Assembly: GCA_013115135.1 (NCBI GenBank)
Contig: JABANP010000379.1
Location: forward strand, 1 to 52,794
Direction: 5' to 3'
DNA from: Perkinsus olseni
Taxonomy: Eukaryota > Perkinsozoa > Perkinsida > Perkinsidae
DNA: 52,794 bases
Within the stretch, counting starts at the first letter, position 1. Each line of letters starts with the position of its first letter. The notes below the pieces were generated by a model. It saw only the letters and a program-made list of their open reading frames with translations, did not search any database and was not told the origin of the DNA. Made by a program: the position numbers and the translations under genes. Shown here in pieces: positions 1 through 11,600 of this stretch.

Positions 1-1
1 C

Positions 2-184
2 CTGCTGGGCGCGATCGGGGCTATACTCAGTGTTCCCTATTTCAACAAGGTTAAGAAGAAGAGCGCTCAACGCCAAGCAGAAGTTGACCGAGGAGGACTG
101 AGGCCTCCGGCATCCAGTTTCGCGGAGTCTTCCGGCGCTACCGAAGGGGCCCTGCGAAGAAGGTCCGTAGCATCGATGGCCTGA
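2..184 (+). CDS. POT/PTR2-family transporter, C-terminal end only (truncated by window edge)
   Basis: Open frame entering from the left edge and ending at TGA 182-184. The 60 residues start with a hydrophobic segment (LLGAIGAILSVPYFNKV) followed by a basic, Ser/Ala/Gly-rich cytosolic tail. The segment aligns by eye with the last membrane helix and start of the tail of the complete transporter that follows (GTIGSLAFVPYYRKV), so this is probably the 3' end of a tandem paralogue. Family role (proton-coupled peptide or nitrate uptake at a membrane) is carried over from that neighbour. No catalytic or substrate motif is visible in this fragment. Confidence 0.6.
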   Translation: MLGAIGAILSVPYFNKVKKKSAQRQAEVDRGGLRPPASSFAESSGATEGALRRRSVASMA

Positions 185-554
185 TTGAAGTTCAATTGAA
201 GTTCGATCAGATTGAACATTTACCACGTTGTTTAGAATATGACTATTAAGTTTCACTGGGGTTATCGTTAATAGTCTCAATTACATGAATCCGACCACCT
301 CTACTCCGCCTGGCACTGGAATGGTTAGGGCTCGCCATCAGTGCACGCGTGCTACGGGGGTGACGCGTGCGAAAGGCTTCACCCCCGGAATCATGCCCTT
401 ATGCAGAGGTCGTCAACACCGCTAAAAGCTCCACACAGGGGAGGCCTTCGTTAGTACGACGTTTGAATTCGTTTGTCCTTGCTACTTGACCAGCGTCTGA
501 TGCTTAGTGTGGTTGCTGAACAGGGCATTATTATTATCATCTATTTTTCCACCA

Positions 555-2063
555 ATGCCTCATCACAAACCTTTTTCTTGGACTGACAGGTCCGGCAACA
601 TCTACCACTACTTCGAGAACCCCATGTTCATGGCCTGTGTCTTCATCCTCATGCAGGAGTTCTGTGAACGTCTGGCCTTCTACGGTTTGACCCCCAACCT
701 TCAGCTCTTCCTCAAGAGCTACCTCGGTTACTCGGACTCGGCTGCTGACTCCTACGTCTCGAGCTTCAACGCCATCCTCTATGTCACCCCTTTGCTCGCG
801 GGAGTCCTGGCCGATACCTTGGTCGGCGTCTACCACACCATTCTGGGCTTCTCGATTCTCTACATGCTGGGCCTGGTGCTTCTTACTTTAGCTTCGATAA
901 GGTCTATCACTGAGGCTTGGATGATACATCTATCATTACTAGTACTGATTACTGTCGGTGCCGGCGGCATCAAGGCCTGTGTAAACGTGATGGGAGCGCA
1001 ACAGATGCACCCTGAAGAACATCAGGAGTTGATAACCCGCTTCTTCACCTACTTCTACGCCTCGATCAATCTCGGTTCGATCATTGGTGGCGTTGTTACA
1101 CCAATACTTCTGCAAGAAGTTAGCTACACGGCTAGCTTCCTTTTCCCTCTGGCCTTCTTCGTCATCGCCACCATAGTCTTGGTTATAGGAGATTTCATGA
1201 ACCGTTATGTGAAAGCAAAGCCGCAGGGATCAGCCGTACTGAAGGTCGGCGAAGTGGCCTTTTTTTCTGTTGTCAAATGCTCCCTCGAGAAGAACAAGAA
1301 GAGCAAAGGCGGAAAGTTCGAGGACGAGTTTATCGAGGATGCGAAGGTTTTCTTCAGACTCATCCCCCTCTTTGTTTTGACTATACCGTTCAATATGGCT
1401 TACAACAATATGACGACAACTTTCCTCACACAAGGCTTCAAGATGGACCGCAATACTTTCGGTTGGAACATGCCCGCCGCCCTCATGCAGAACGTCGACC
1501 CTATTGCGGTCGTTCTGGTTTCCTTATTCGTGGATAGGGCCCTCTTCCCTATCCTAAGAAGGCGAGGGCTCATGCCACCGGTTCTGGTTCGTTATTGCAT
1601 CGGGTCCTTGCTTGGTGCTTTGTCACTAGTCGCCGCTGTGATTGTGGAATACGCCGTCAATAGCCGACCGCTCTACACGGTCTCTATTTGGTGGCAAATC
1701 CCTCAATTTGTATTGATTGCTGCTGGGGAGATCTTCCTGGTCTCGACCAGCTATGAGGTGGCCTTCACACACGCCCCACCAGAACTCAAGGCCGTGGCTT
1801 CCGCCGTGAACCTCTGCTTTACGGCGGTCGCCAACGCTCTTTCAGCTGCCATGTTCCAGCTGGCATCGCCATGGTTGCCTAACTTCGATCCTGGCAGCGC
1901 AAGAGCTGAGCCTTCCCACTACGACTACTATTACTATGTACTCATAGGGCTATGTCTTATTGGCACCATTGGGTCTCTGGCATTCGTGCCGTATTACAGA
2001 AAGGTACATGCTGAGGCAATGGCCCGGCAGAAGACGGAAGTGAGCGAGACTGACGCCCCTTGA
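555..2063 (+). CDS. Proton-dependent oligopeptide transporter (POT/PTR2, SLC15-like), intronless
   Basis: 502-residue polytopic membrane protein of the major facilitator superfamily. It carries the POT proton-coupling motif ExxER at residues 35-39 (E-F-C-E-R) in the first helix, followed by LAFYGL, and the second POT signature around FYASINLGS. About 12 hydrophobic segments are visible and the length is normal for compact POT proteins. Family knowledge: these import di/tripeptides with protons. The frame stays open upstream to 507, but that codon is GTG; the ATG at 555 (context accaATGc) is the first in-frame ATG and is chosen. No intron is needed, unlike the minus-strand genes next door. The upstream fragment appears to be a tandem copy. 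Substrate cannot be told from sequence; peptide, nitrate or another small solute is possible. Confidence 0.88.
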   Translation: MPHHKPFSWTDRSGNIYHYFENPMFMACVFILMQEFCERLAFYGLTPNLQLFLKSYLGYSDSAADSYVSSFNAILYVTPLLAGVLADTLVGVYHTILGFSILYMLGLVLLTLASIRSITEAWMIHLSLLVLITVGAGGIKACVNVMGAQQMHPEEHQELITRFFTYFYASINLGSIIGGVVTPILLQEVSYTASFLFPLAFFVIATIVLVIGDFMNRYVKAKPQGSAVLKVGEVAFFSVVKCSLEKNKKSKGGKFEDEFIEDAKVFFRLIPLFVLTIPFNMAYNNMTTTFLTQGFKMDRNTFGWNMPAALMQNVDPIAVVLVSLFVDRALFPILRRRGLMPPVLVRYCIGSLLGALSLVAAVIVEYAVNSRPLYTVSIWWQIPQFVLIAAGEIFLVSTSYEVAFTHAPPELKAVASAVNLCFTAVANALSAAMFQLASPWLPNFDPGSARAEPSHYDYYYYVLIGLCLIGTIGSLAFVPYYRKVHAEAMARQKTEVSETDAP

Positions 2064-2983
2064 GGAACTCTGTATTATTCTTCATTTTGCCGTTGACAAG
2101 TTTTTAGCTCATTCGAACATACCGCCTGTCGTCGATGTCATTCATCACCTCAGATTGTCATAGTCTGTCATGGAATCGGTAGTTTTCCTACTCCAGGGTT
2201 AATAATTTTTCCTGGAGAATCCCGAGAGTTTCGTCGATTGTACTCCGCAACGTGTTGAGCAAGCCTGTGGCAAGTTGCGATCAATCGGTCGTGTGTGAGC
2301 GAATTTAAAGTCAGTTTAGTTTAAAGTTTAGTTAGACTAGTACCGATGAACCTCTCTATAGGGGAAGCAGCTGACTTGCTCTTCCGCCCGACTGATCTCG
2401 AGTTTTACTTGGGGATTCCCCAATGGGGAAGTTGCGCGGAGAACTAGGGAACCTCGCTGCGATGCGAAACTGCGCCGGAGTTGCTTCGATGAAATATTGC
2501 CACGCTGCCGTCGAATGCACACCGTTTCGGTGGAGTCGGTTTCGGGCTCGGGCTAGTCTACGAACAACCCTGGTTCAATTCCTAGAGCTTTCGCTCAGAC
2601 CCATGCGTGTTGGCGCACGGACAACGTTGAATCGGGATAGATAGCAAGTCAGCGGCCGGACTGTGGTTCTGGGCCGCCCAGTGTTGAGATGTCCCTTCCA
2701 CCGTGTTGTGATCGTGATTTAAGAGTCGTGTCCGAAAGAGCAATTCTGACTCTGAATTAACACAATCGTCGGGTTCACCGAAATAAGCCACTCTACCGAT
2801 GGTCAGTCGACACACGCAGGTGCATTCAATCCGGTGAGAAGCGTTACGATTAGGCAGTGCCAGGCAGTGCCGCAGTGCAGAGTGCGAGTGAAATCCCAGC
2901 TCTTTCACCAGGGACACCGATGCCTCTTGTCCATGGGCTATGAATCCCTCTTCGCCCCTATACGAACGCAACTTCGAACACTA
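2064..2983. other. Intergenic region between convergent genes
   Basis: About 920 bases between the stop of the POT transporter (+) and the stop of the CFIm25 gene (-). It should hold both 3' UTRs. I see only short chance open frames, no RNA gene and no clear repeat. Confidence 0.5.
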
Positions 2984-5238
2984 TCAGTAACGAATCCTTT
3001 TACGAGAGGCAGCGGATTGACTTTCCCGCCTATGAGTCTTGACTGTGGCGTAGAGCTTGAGGTTGAAACGTGAGAGGGCCTTGAAAAAAGAATCAGCTTA
3101 GAAAGTAATCATTTCCTACCTGTGGGATTGCACTGATGACCTTCCCGAATTCTGAGACACCTTCCTTGTAAATGGTCGTGAGTGGAACTGAACAACAGCG
3201 GCCCTCAAGCTCATACCGGAGCAGACACACGCCGGGGGGGCATCAAGAACAGCGCAGACTGTACTCTTCGGTGTCACAGTTCTTCAAGTTCGTGCACACG
3301 TCAATCACACTTGGCAATCAGAAAATTTCGTAAACAATTCTCAGCAAATGAACGTGCAATTATCATGGTTCAACTTAGCGAGTTGCTTCGCCGTTGAAGA
3401 CCGCAAGGGAGTCTATCCACGACGGCCGACTCACTGCTTCTAATCTCGCATCCAGGCCGGCTACGCAGGACGCATTTGTGAGGGAGAACGACTTGATACC
3501 TGCTCACGACGGAATCGCCACTTCAGGCGACGCCAAGGGCTTACACTGAGATGCACTCCTTCGGACGCTGGACGTATGATGGCAAATACGGATAGACGAA
3601 CTCGTCGAACTCCGGACGCCAAAAAGTGGAGAGCTTCTCGCCAACCTGCGACGGAGCATGGGAATCAATGACTCTAACATTTCGACTCGGCGCTTCGTTC
3701 CTGCCTCAAACGGAGCATAGAACTGCCAAGGGCAAGACTAAGCTTGGGACACACTCAGACACAGGACGTCCTATTGGCGTGAATTCAGAAGGGCGGTTCA
3801 ATGGTACTACCAAGAGGGGTCATGCAAGTAATCACACACGGCACACGAAGTGGTGCGAAATCCTTCCCCGTCGAAGCCTCGCCGATAAGGACACGGAAAT
3901 TGATGCGCCGGAGGAGGTAGACGAAGACCGGTTCCTCACCGTCCATTCGCATTTGCTCTGCTTCTCGTCAACTCGCAGGATGCACCTTCGCAACTTTCTA
4001 TTCAAGCAGTCAATGTCGCTCTCACCCGGCGCAACCTTCCCGCCCAGCAGACGGTACCGGCACCATACAGGCTGCACACCACTGACGATCAGAAGCCGTT
4101 TCGACACAACAGAAACGGAGCGCTCACCTCTGTGACGCCTCGAGTGAGTCGGATAGTAGCAGACAGGGCTGCTCCTCGAAGTGACAGAGAACAACGGCGT
4201 AGACAGTACCTGGCCATCGTTTGGATGGCGGAGGTGAGTACTCCTGCGTGCTCTATTTCTATGCGCGAATCACTCGAACTGTCGTCGGAAATTTCGGACG
4301 CACCGGTGGATTTACGACGAAGAGCCTCTTTCACCAACCCTTCAACGTGAGGATTTAGTGAACCCCTTCTCGAGGCGCTTAAGAATGATGATTCTCGAGG
4401 TCAGATCCCTAACGAAAGTGAGGAACCTATAACAGCGCTTCCCGAGTCCTCTAGTTTCAAGTGTGAGGATACTAACCGCAAGAAAGACGCAGACTTTCGC
4501 TGACCGCCATGCCAGCGACACTTCTCGGCGACGAGCACGTCCGCGAAGTTTGATCCGCGATATGAAAACACTAGTGAGAACCATATTTCGCATCGCGTTC
4601 TTCACTCTGTTCGGTACAAAATGCGTAGAATACGAGAGGCGTTTTCCACTGATGGTTTGAAAGGCGAAGTCACTTCATGTTTGCGGTCAAACTCACAACG
4701 GAGTTTCCCCCGCCATACGAAAAATACATTTCACATCGCGGAATTCACATTTGGCAGGTAAAGGCGCGTGAAACATGACGCGCGCCATGCTACATGCTAT
4801 TGATACGACACGCTATTTATTACCAGCGTGAAACGCGAAGCTACTTCTGCGAAATTAAGGAACGTTACGGACTGAAAACTCAGATCCCGGACTTACGCCG
4901 CATGCCCTCCTTTTGCCAAGCATCCAACCAACTCCTCCTCGGCACTCCTAACGACTGACACGAAAGACGAGAATGTTTTCAACAACACAACCCTGAGCGA
5001 AAACTGAGTGGTTGTTGAACATACAAATTCCGAGACTGGAAATCGATTCTATAACCGAATTTCACGCGTAAAAATCAACCCGCAATCGAATCAGAATTAG
5101 TTTGACGAAGGAGGATGAGGTGTAGCTGCTCGTCGAACTCACCCGAAGATTCCCTCTTTCAACCGAATTTGAGCGGGACGGCTGCATGTCGTAGTTGCAC
5201 AAGTCGTAGACCTGCCAATCGGGGCTCGCCACAGCCAT
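2984..5238 (-). CDS. NUDT21: Cleavage factor Im 25 kDa subunit (CPSF5/NUDT21), 8 exons
   Basis: Pre-mRNA 3'-end processing factor that binds UGUA elements and influences poly(A) site choice. Exons: 5238-5143, 4954-4897, 4209-4128, 4081-3940, 3645-3545, 3309-3251, 3187-3120, 3079-2984. Phases close and give 233 residues, close to the ~227 usual for the family. Recognisable blocks in order: YDLCNYDM near residue 12, EGMRRTVYAVVLCH, the degenerate Nudix box GGKVAPGESD, FWRPEFDEFVYPYLPSYV, KEC, and the C-terminal FGKVISAIPQALSRFN. The Nudix box keeps Gly and the first Glu but the REUxEE positions are not acidic, matching the family's loss of hydrolase activity. Introns are 40-687 nt, all GT..AG; the longest carries TTTCAC-family repeats. 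The 434-base gap to the E2 gene holds nothing obvious. Confidence 0.9.
4541..4773 (-). repeat. Two adjacent copies of the TTTCAC/GTGAAA dispersed repeat, inside CFIm25 intron 2
   Basis: Minus-strand sequence contains GTTTCACGCG, then AATGTGAATTCCGCGATGTG, then GTATTTTTCG and GGGGGAAACTCC, matching copies near 8.2, 10.0, 11.3, 12.4 and 17.5 kb. A second, more diverged copy follows (CGCGATGCGAAATATGG, TTTTCATATCGCGG, CAAACTTCGC). The ends are inverted (GTTTCACsCG / CGsGTGAAAC), resembling a MITE. Confidence 0.6.
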
Positions 5239-5659
5239 TAGATGAAGAAAACTAGCGCAAGGAGAAAGTGCCAAGTCTCAATGGTGCAGAAATACGCGAA
5301 AAATAGGTATCGCTTCTCTCATCCAGACGGAAATTCGAGCAGCTATTTTCTCGTCACCAGGCCCTGGACCCCGCGACCCCGGTAACGTAGATTACGTGAA
5401 CTGTTCGTGTTGATCTTGAGCCTTAAGTTGAATGTCACAATTGAAGTCCGGCGGCATCGCTCCGCTAAGATAGACCAATAACAATACCGAAGCATCAGTG
5501 GCTTCGATGAAGACGTGCAGGAGCCACCCAGACCAGTCAATAGTGAATCGATATGAAATTCCGCGCACTCTTTGACGCTCCCAACTCGCGCAACACAGAA
5601 GGCGAATGAAACAAAACACACATGGTCTTATAACTCTGGTGTAAAAATTCTGTGACCGC
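5239..5659. other. Intergenic gap between CFIm25 and E2 (same strand)
   Basis: About 420 bases expected to hold the E2 3' UTR and the CFIm25 promoter or trans-splice acceptor. Only small open frames without recognisable content. Confidence 0.4.
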
Positions 5660-5672
5660 GCGCCACGAAATT
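5660..5672 (+). repeat. Copy of the 13-mer core (GCGCCACGAAATT) abutting the E2 stop codon
   Basis: The core, with the longer flank TGACCGCGCGCCACGAAATT, ends exactly next to the E2 stop codon (minus TAG at 5675-5673). The same core recurs in E2 introns 3, 6, 9, 10 and 12 and, with one mismatch, in a NAA35 intron. Confidence 0.75.
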
Positions 5673-8600
5673 CTATGCCGTGTCCAGAATCATGCTCGCC
5701 GGGTTCTCAAGGTAGCTCTTGAAAGTGTTAGAGAAACGCGCAACGGTCGCACCTAGGAAAAAACTTCGCTCCGCTCTTCTTTCCAAATTTCTTTCTCTTG
5801 CGAAGTCCAAAACACAAAAATGTGCCAACCGAAATTGAATGATCGCGCTGTGAATTTTTCGCCCACCCTGCTGCATCGTCAAAGCGAAGCATAAGAGCAG
5901 CGCGATCACTTCTCGATCGTTTAACCGCGGAGAATAGCGTTGGAATTTCACATCACGGGCGAAAAATTCCGAATTCCGTCTTTTTCGCGGGCTCGCTTCT
6001 AAGGTGGTATCACTAGTGAGCTTGCTGAGCAATCGCTCTCACAACTCAGCAATTTTGCCAAAGACGCGCTTCAACCTTGGATACCACTCACCGTCGATAT
6101 GCCGATGATCTGCCGACCACGACACGTTGACGATCTTCGCTGGATACACTTCCGAACCATCATCGGTGAACCTACCAGACCAACTCCCGCTTTCACGCGC
6201 CACGAAATTCATAAAAGAGCAACTCACAACATAATCGATCATCATGGCGCGCGCTATTTCCACCTCCCCCCTCACCTAGGTAATGTCCTTATCCTTCCTG
6301 CACCACCAATAAGAGCTTGACCGTCAAACAGAATAGATTTCGAGTAGGTGCCTCCGATGACTCCGACGTTCGAGAAAGATACCGTTCCGCCATGTACGTC
6401 GTCCAAGGTTAATCGACCGGCAGCAGCGCGCTCCTGAGATTCCGAAAAATCAAATTTTTGACACAGTGAGAATCAATGCTCGTCGTGGAGAATCCCAAAA
6501 ATTCGGAAAAAACGAAAAATTCTCGCCCCAAGGAATAATAATAAAAGAGAAAAATTGTAAAAAATCGAAAATTTTCCGAAATATGAGGAGAAATCCGTAC
6601 CACTTTTCTACAAGAATGGTGCGCCATTCGAAATGTATCGGAATGTCTTGCGGAGCGAAGCGCATAAAAGAATTTTTCTCAAGGATACTCAGCTCCAAAG
6701 ATCTCCCTCTCCCACCTGTATTTCGAGAATATCATTCTGAATCTGGACCAGAGACTTTTTCTCAACTCCCTTCACGTTCGGTACCACCAACCCTGAGGGA
6801 CTGTCAACGGCCATGGAGACATTATGATGGCCATACACAGTAAAGAACTCGCCCGACCTGACAACCCATGACCGCGCGCCACGAAATTATCCCAACTCAC
6901 GGGTCGATTTTGGAATTTAGTGTCTCGTGTTTGAGAAGGCTCAGTGACAAGGCTTTGATCATAATAGCCGTCAGCGTGATTGAAGGCAAATTGTGTGGCG
7001 GGCCCTGGACTAGCTTTTTTAGGTTAGCCTGAAAAATAATTTCGTGGCGCAGTGACGAAATCAACACTGATCTACTGAAAGCCACAATTGATTCTGAAAA
7101 TGCATTCCGCATGAAATCGATCACATGATCGATTTCGGACTTGAAATTTGAACTAGAATCACTTCGAAATTGAACATTCATAAGCAGTCGACCCGGCTTA
7201 GTACATAAAAAACCTAGAAACTATCACCCCCACAAACAATACAGCAGGGTCGTTCAGTGAACCAATTCTGAAACCGCATTTTACGTTCAAGAATCAATTC
7301 CAGGATCGATTCTAAGTTCCAGGATTATTTTATTGAACCGGGGTAGGGAATCAGTCACAGTCCGCCCACCATAACACATCACTGCTAGTCTAACTAAGCC
7401 GGTCCTCGGCGTTGGACTCAAACTCACCCACACAGTCCGCCTACTCACACTTCGCACTACGCTCGCAATACCCTTCAGGCGCCCAAGCCCGTGAGCACCC
7501 ACGCAGGCCTACCTGCACCCTCAACAACTCGTCCACGCGTATTTCCTCGCCCAAGTTCATATGAGGGGCAGCCAGCGACGCCGTCATCGACTTCACCATA
7601 GCCGCCGCCACACCCCGGGTCAGGGACACTCGGTAGGACTCGGACGTATCTTGCGCCTTCGCCACGGGAGCAATTTCGTCAACCTTCGACGCCGCTTCCG
7701 CTGCCTCGAGAATATCTTCTATCACAACCCTTCCATTGGGACCTGGGGACGACACAAAGTGTCGACCAACAGAGTGGTCGCAGCCAAATCTTGCTATCTT
7801 GTACTCACTTGCGCACCCCAGCCTTTCTGTGTGCGAGCGCAGTATTAGCAGCAGCAGTACACCGGAGTACCGAGTCGAGTTCTATCCGAATGAGTCTATT
7901 CAACGGATGATGATAATCCGTTACCGAACCACGTGAGCGCTGCCTTTCCCGAGTTTCAACAGAAATTCCAGAATCGTCTCAAACATGTACAAATCAGGAG
8001 AAGAAATAGCCGACTACTGAATGCCCCCAAAGTTTCGCATCACGAGTTTTTTCGGCAGGAGAATATCACACGTGATTCCAACAAATCGAATAAGGTTAAT
8101 TCGTTATCGAACGAGCTCTCGAGTATCCCGATAAGTTCCGCTCTTCATCAAAGGAGTACTTTTCACTCGTTTTACACCGTGGGTGAAAAACACTGCGTGC
8201 GTTTCACGCGTTTTTCACCAGTCGAATGTGAATTTCGCGATGTGGATTGTGAAATGTGTTTTTCACTCGTGGTTTTCACATCACGGGTGAAACTCCAATA
8301 TTATTACGACATTAAAATCTTTTCCATGTCTTCTCCACATCCCTATTTTCATAAGTCTAAATTATTACCAATTTTCGAGATCGTAATAACCCTCATTATA
8401 AAGTCCTCATTTTTGATAATCTAAAATCAAGCACCCCTCCTCTGAGCACCACTGCCAAGCGAGCGGAGCATATACTGTCACTTCTGCGCTATTCTGTGCG
8501 TTCGTTAAAATTATTTCTCCACGACTATGCTGGATGAACTCATGGGACGCACGTGAATCGAGAGCTCTCGATTCATATATTCTACAAAAAATACGAAATC

Positions 8601-11600
8601 GCTCTCATCCCCGTCCTACCAACCAAAACCAGCGTGGACCGTCGTAGATGAACCCGAAAAAATACAGAAAAACGCCTTGGCCGGGGATCGAACCCAAGAC
8701 CTCGTCCCGAACTCCGCTTTTTTCGTTACGAAGCCCTAGTAAAACTCATTATAAAGACCCTTGATAATCTAAAATTGAGCACCCCCTGCCATTACTACCG
8801 GTGCCAAGAACAGAGTTGATGTCGATTCCCTTCTCCTTAGCCGCTTGCCTCACCATCGGAATAGCCAGCGCTCGGCCCTCCGCCTTCGAAGCTCTATTGA
8901 GCTCTGAGCCTGGCAGCGAATCATAGGTTGACTAGTGCAACAATTAGGTATAAAGATACCAATCGACAGCACCTCCGAAGATTGTCAGTTTCTCTCACAA
9001 TTTTCTACTGACCGTATTACAGTATACTCTCCACATTTTCGGTCCTTTGCTGAATAAAGATTCGACCACTCTTGCACTACACAAAATTAAAGATACCCCC
9101 AACGTATTTCAGACTTCCTTTAAGCCATTTCCAAACTCCTCACACAGACATCTTCAAGCCGCCTTCTAAGTCAAGAAATTCCCTTGCTACTGCTCAGAAT
9201 GCCGCCATCATCGCAACCCTTCTTACACCACTAACCTTCGACCTTCCCTGTTCTATGAAGTAGCGCTCTACTCCAGTTGAGTACACGGCCCCGCCCACCC
9301 ACGCGCTGGTACTAACAGTGGCTATGGACTACCGCCACAAATAGATCTTTTATTCAACCCGAAAAGAATTATCAAAACAACAATACACTGATAAACACTT
9401 CCCTGCCTTTCTCGCCCCATTGCACCGAACCCTCAAAGCTTGCGTTCGCCCGATGCCTCGCTTCCCGACCCATCCACCCTCTACTACCCTTCTCAACAGC
9501 TTCAGGCTGCTCAACCTTCCCAGCCGCCACAGGCTGTCCCTCCTCCCCGTCCAACCTCTCAACTTCAATATCCACCAAAACCGAACCGACCTTGGCAGTA
9601 TCACCAACCTTATACCTACCCTTGGATAATTTCGTGGCGCAGTGACAAAAAAATCCTCACCCTAAGCGCCTGATTACACCGTTATATCGACTGGTGATGT
9701 CCACAACTGCCTTGTCGCTTTCAACCGTACAAAGACGATCCATCTCTTCTACGCGGTCCCCTGCAAAAATCAAACCACCCAATCGCACCCTCAATCTCCC
9801 GACTAAGGCCACGAAGACGAGCGCATAGCGCTTCTCCGAGAACACGAAATCTTCTGTACATCACAAACACCAATTCACTAAGATTAATTCCCCTACATTC
9901 ATTCTTTTCTTCCTACTTTTTGTACGCTTCAGGACGCAGTGATGCGAGAGTACCATTACAAACATAATACAGTTTCACCCGCAATATGAAAAAACCATTT
10001 CACATCGCCACTCTCACATTCGTCAGGCGAAAAAGGCGTTGAACACAAAACATGCCTTTCGCCCATGGCGTGGCACGCTGCTACTAATGACGCTATCCAA
10101 TGAGATATGAATTCAAACAAACACCGGGTACTACGCATGAACATAGCCGATCATTCTCAAGCCCTCGGAAAAGGGAGTAGCGAAGATTTCCCGAAAAAAA
10201 AACAAAAAATTCACAAATTCATCTAGTAGAATTTTTCCAAAATTTCCCCATCGCCATCGTCTAGGACCTTCTCCAACGTGCCACTCCATTATCGCCACTT
10301 CGCTGATACCCTCTCCAATATCCGCAAGATGAAACGGCACACTCCGACCGCTAGTCTGAGGAGGGGCGGCCAATGCCTCACTGGTCGCCTCGTTTTCCGA
10401 GACGCGGTCTGAAAATATAGGTCGATGACAGTTGATAAAATCGAACCCACGACCTCCTCAAAGAGAAATGAAAACCTTAACCACTCTACCACCTGAGCTT
10501 TCCTTAGCCGGAGTCTCCTCTACCCCGTCTGGTTCACCCTCTTCTATCTCCAACAGAACGTCCCCAACTTTAGCAATGCTATTAACATCGAACAACAAAC
10601 GTTTTACCGTACCGCCGTACCTAAGATACTCTGAAATTCCGAATTTCGTGGCGCGCGAGAAAAAACACCTGCTGGTGATATCCACCGCAGCCTTATCGCT
10701 CTCAACCGTACAAAGACGATCCATCTCCTCGATCTTATCACCTGACCATATAAACACTCAACCCGTACCACACCAATCGCAACTTTCCCCTCGAGTTTCT
10801 TCCCGTTCGACACCATCACCCATTTAACAGTGTGGAATGGGTGGAATCCACACTCGTTCGCCCGTCACCAAACGCGAGTGCTGTCCGACTTACGCATAAG
10901 ACCGGCAAAAATGGGAATTAGAAATCATTTCTATGCATTTCTAAGATGCAATATAGAAAGGAATCAGCCGCAGACACTTGGCACGTCCCTATAAACACTC
11001 TTGCAGGGACGCACAGCACCGTCAAGCCGAAAAATAAGGTTCTCCACGAGGCCTCGAACACGAAAACTCTGATTCATTCCTGTCATACCATGGATCTGCC
11101 GAATTCCTTCAAGAGAACGCAAACCCACAAAAAGCTAAAACAAAGCGAGAAAAGAAACTCATTTCGGAGTCCCCAATTATCAGACACTCCGACCGCAACG
11201 TGGCTGTGACGAAACTAGGCAGCAAAGGCTGAGCTCGCTACCGCCGTTCCTCACCAGTGGAGGTTCACCCGTTACGTGTGAATTGGCGTTTCTCGCGATG
11301 TGAAATGCTTTTCAATATCGCCCAACTCGGTACCCGTTTCGCTATACAAAAATTTAACACAAGTTTCACAGTTTCCAGGAGTCCTGTCCGCCCACACTAC
11401 CGGGTTTCACATGCCACTCCATCACCTCAACTTGAGTAATACCTGACAGGCGTATCTTCAGCTCAACCCTGCATCTAACAGTGACAAAAGATACTATCTC
11501 ATCAACCCCAAGTCGGATCGTAATACAGCAGATGACACTGCTGTCGCGCGCTGCGGCAAAATTTCCCCAGCGCTGCTCGAAAAAGAGGGCGATGCACGCT

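Noticed and set aside
507..554. Upstream extension of the POT transporter
   Set aside because: The frame begins with GTG; eukaryotic initiation favours ATG 555, which also lies just before the conserved N-terminus.
4210..4400. Alternative exon (VEGLVKEALRRKSTG) in CFIm25
   Set aside because: It resembles the expected VEG motif superficially, but splicing at 4209 yields RRTVYAVVLCH, which fits the family and the phase much better.
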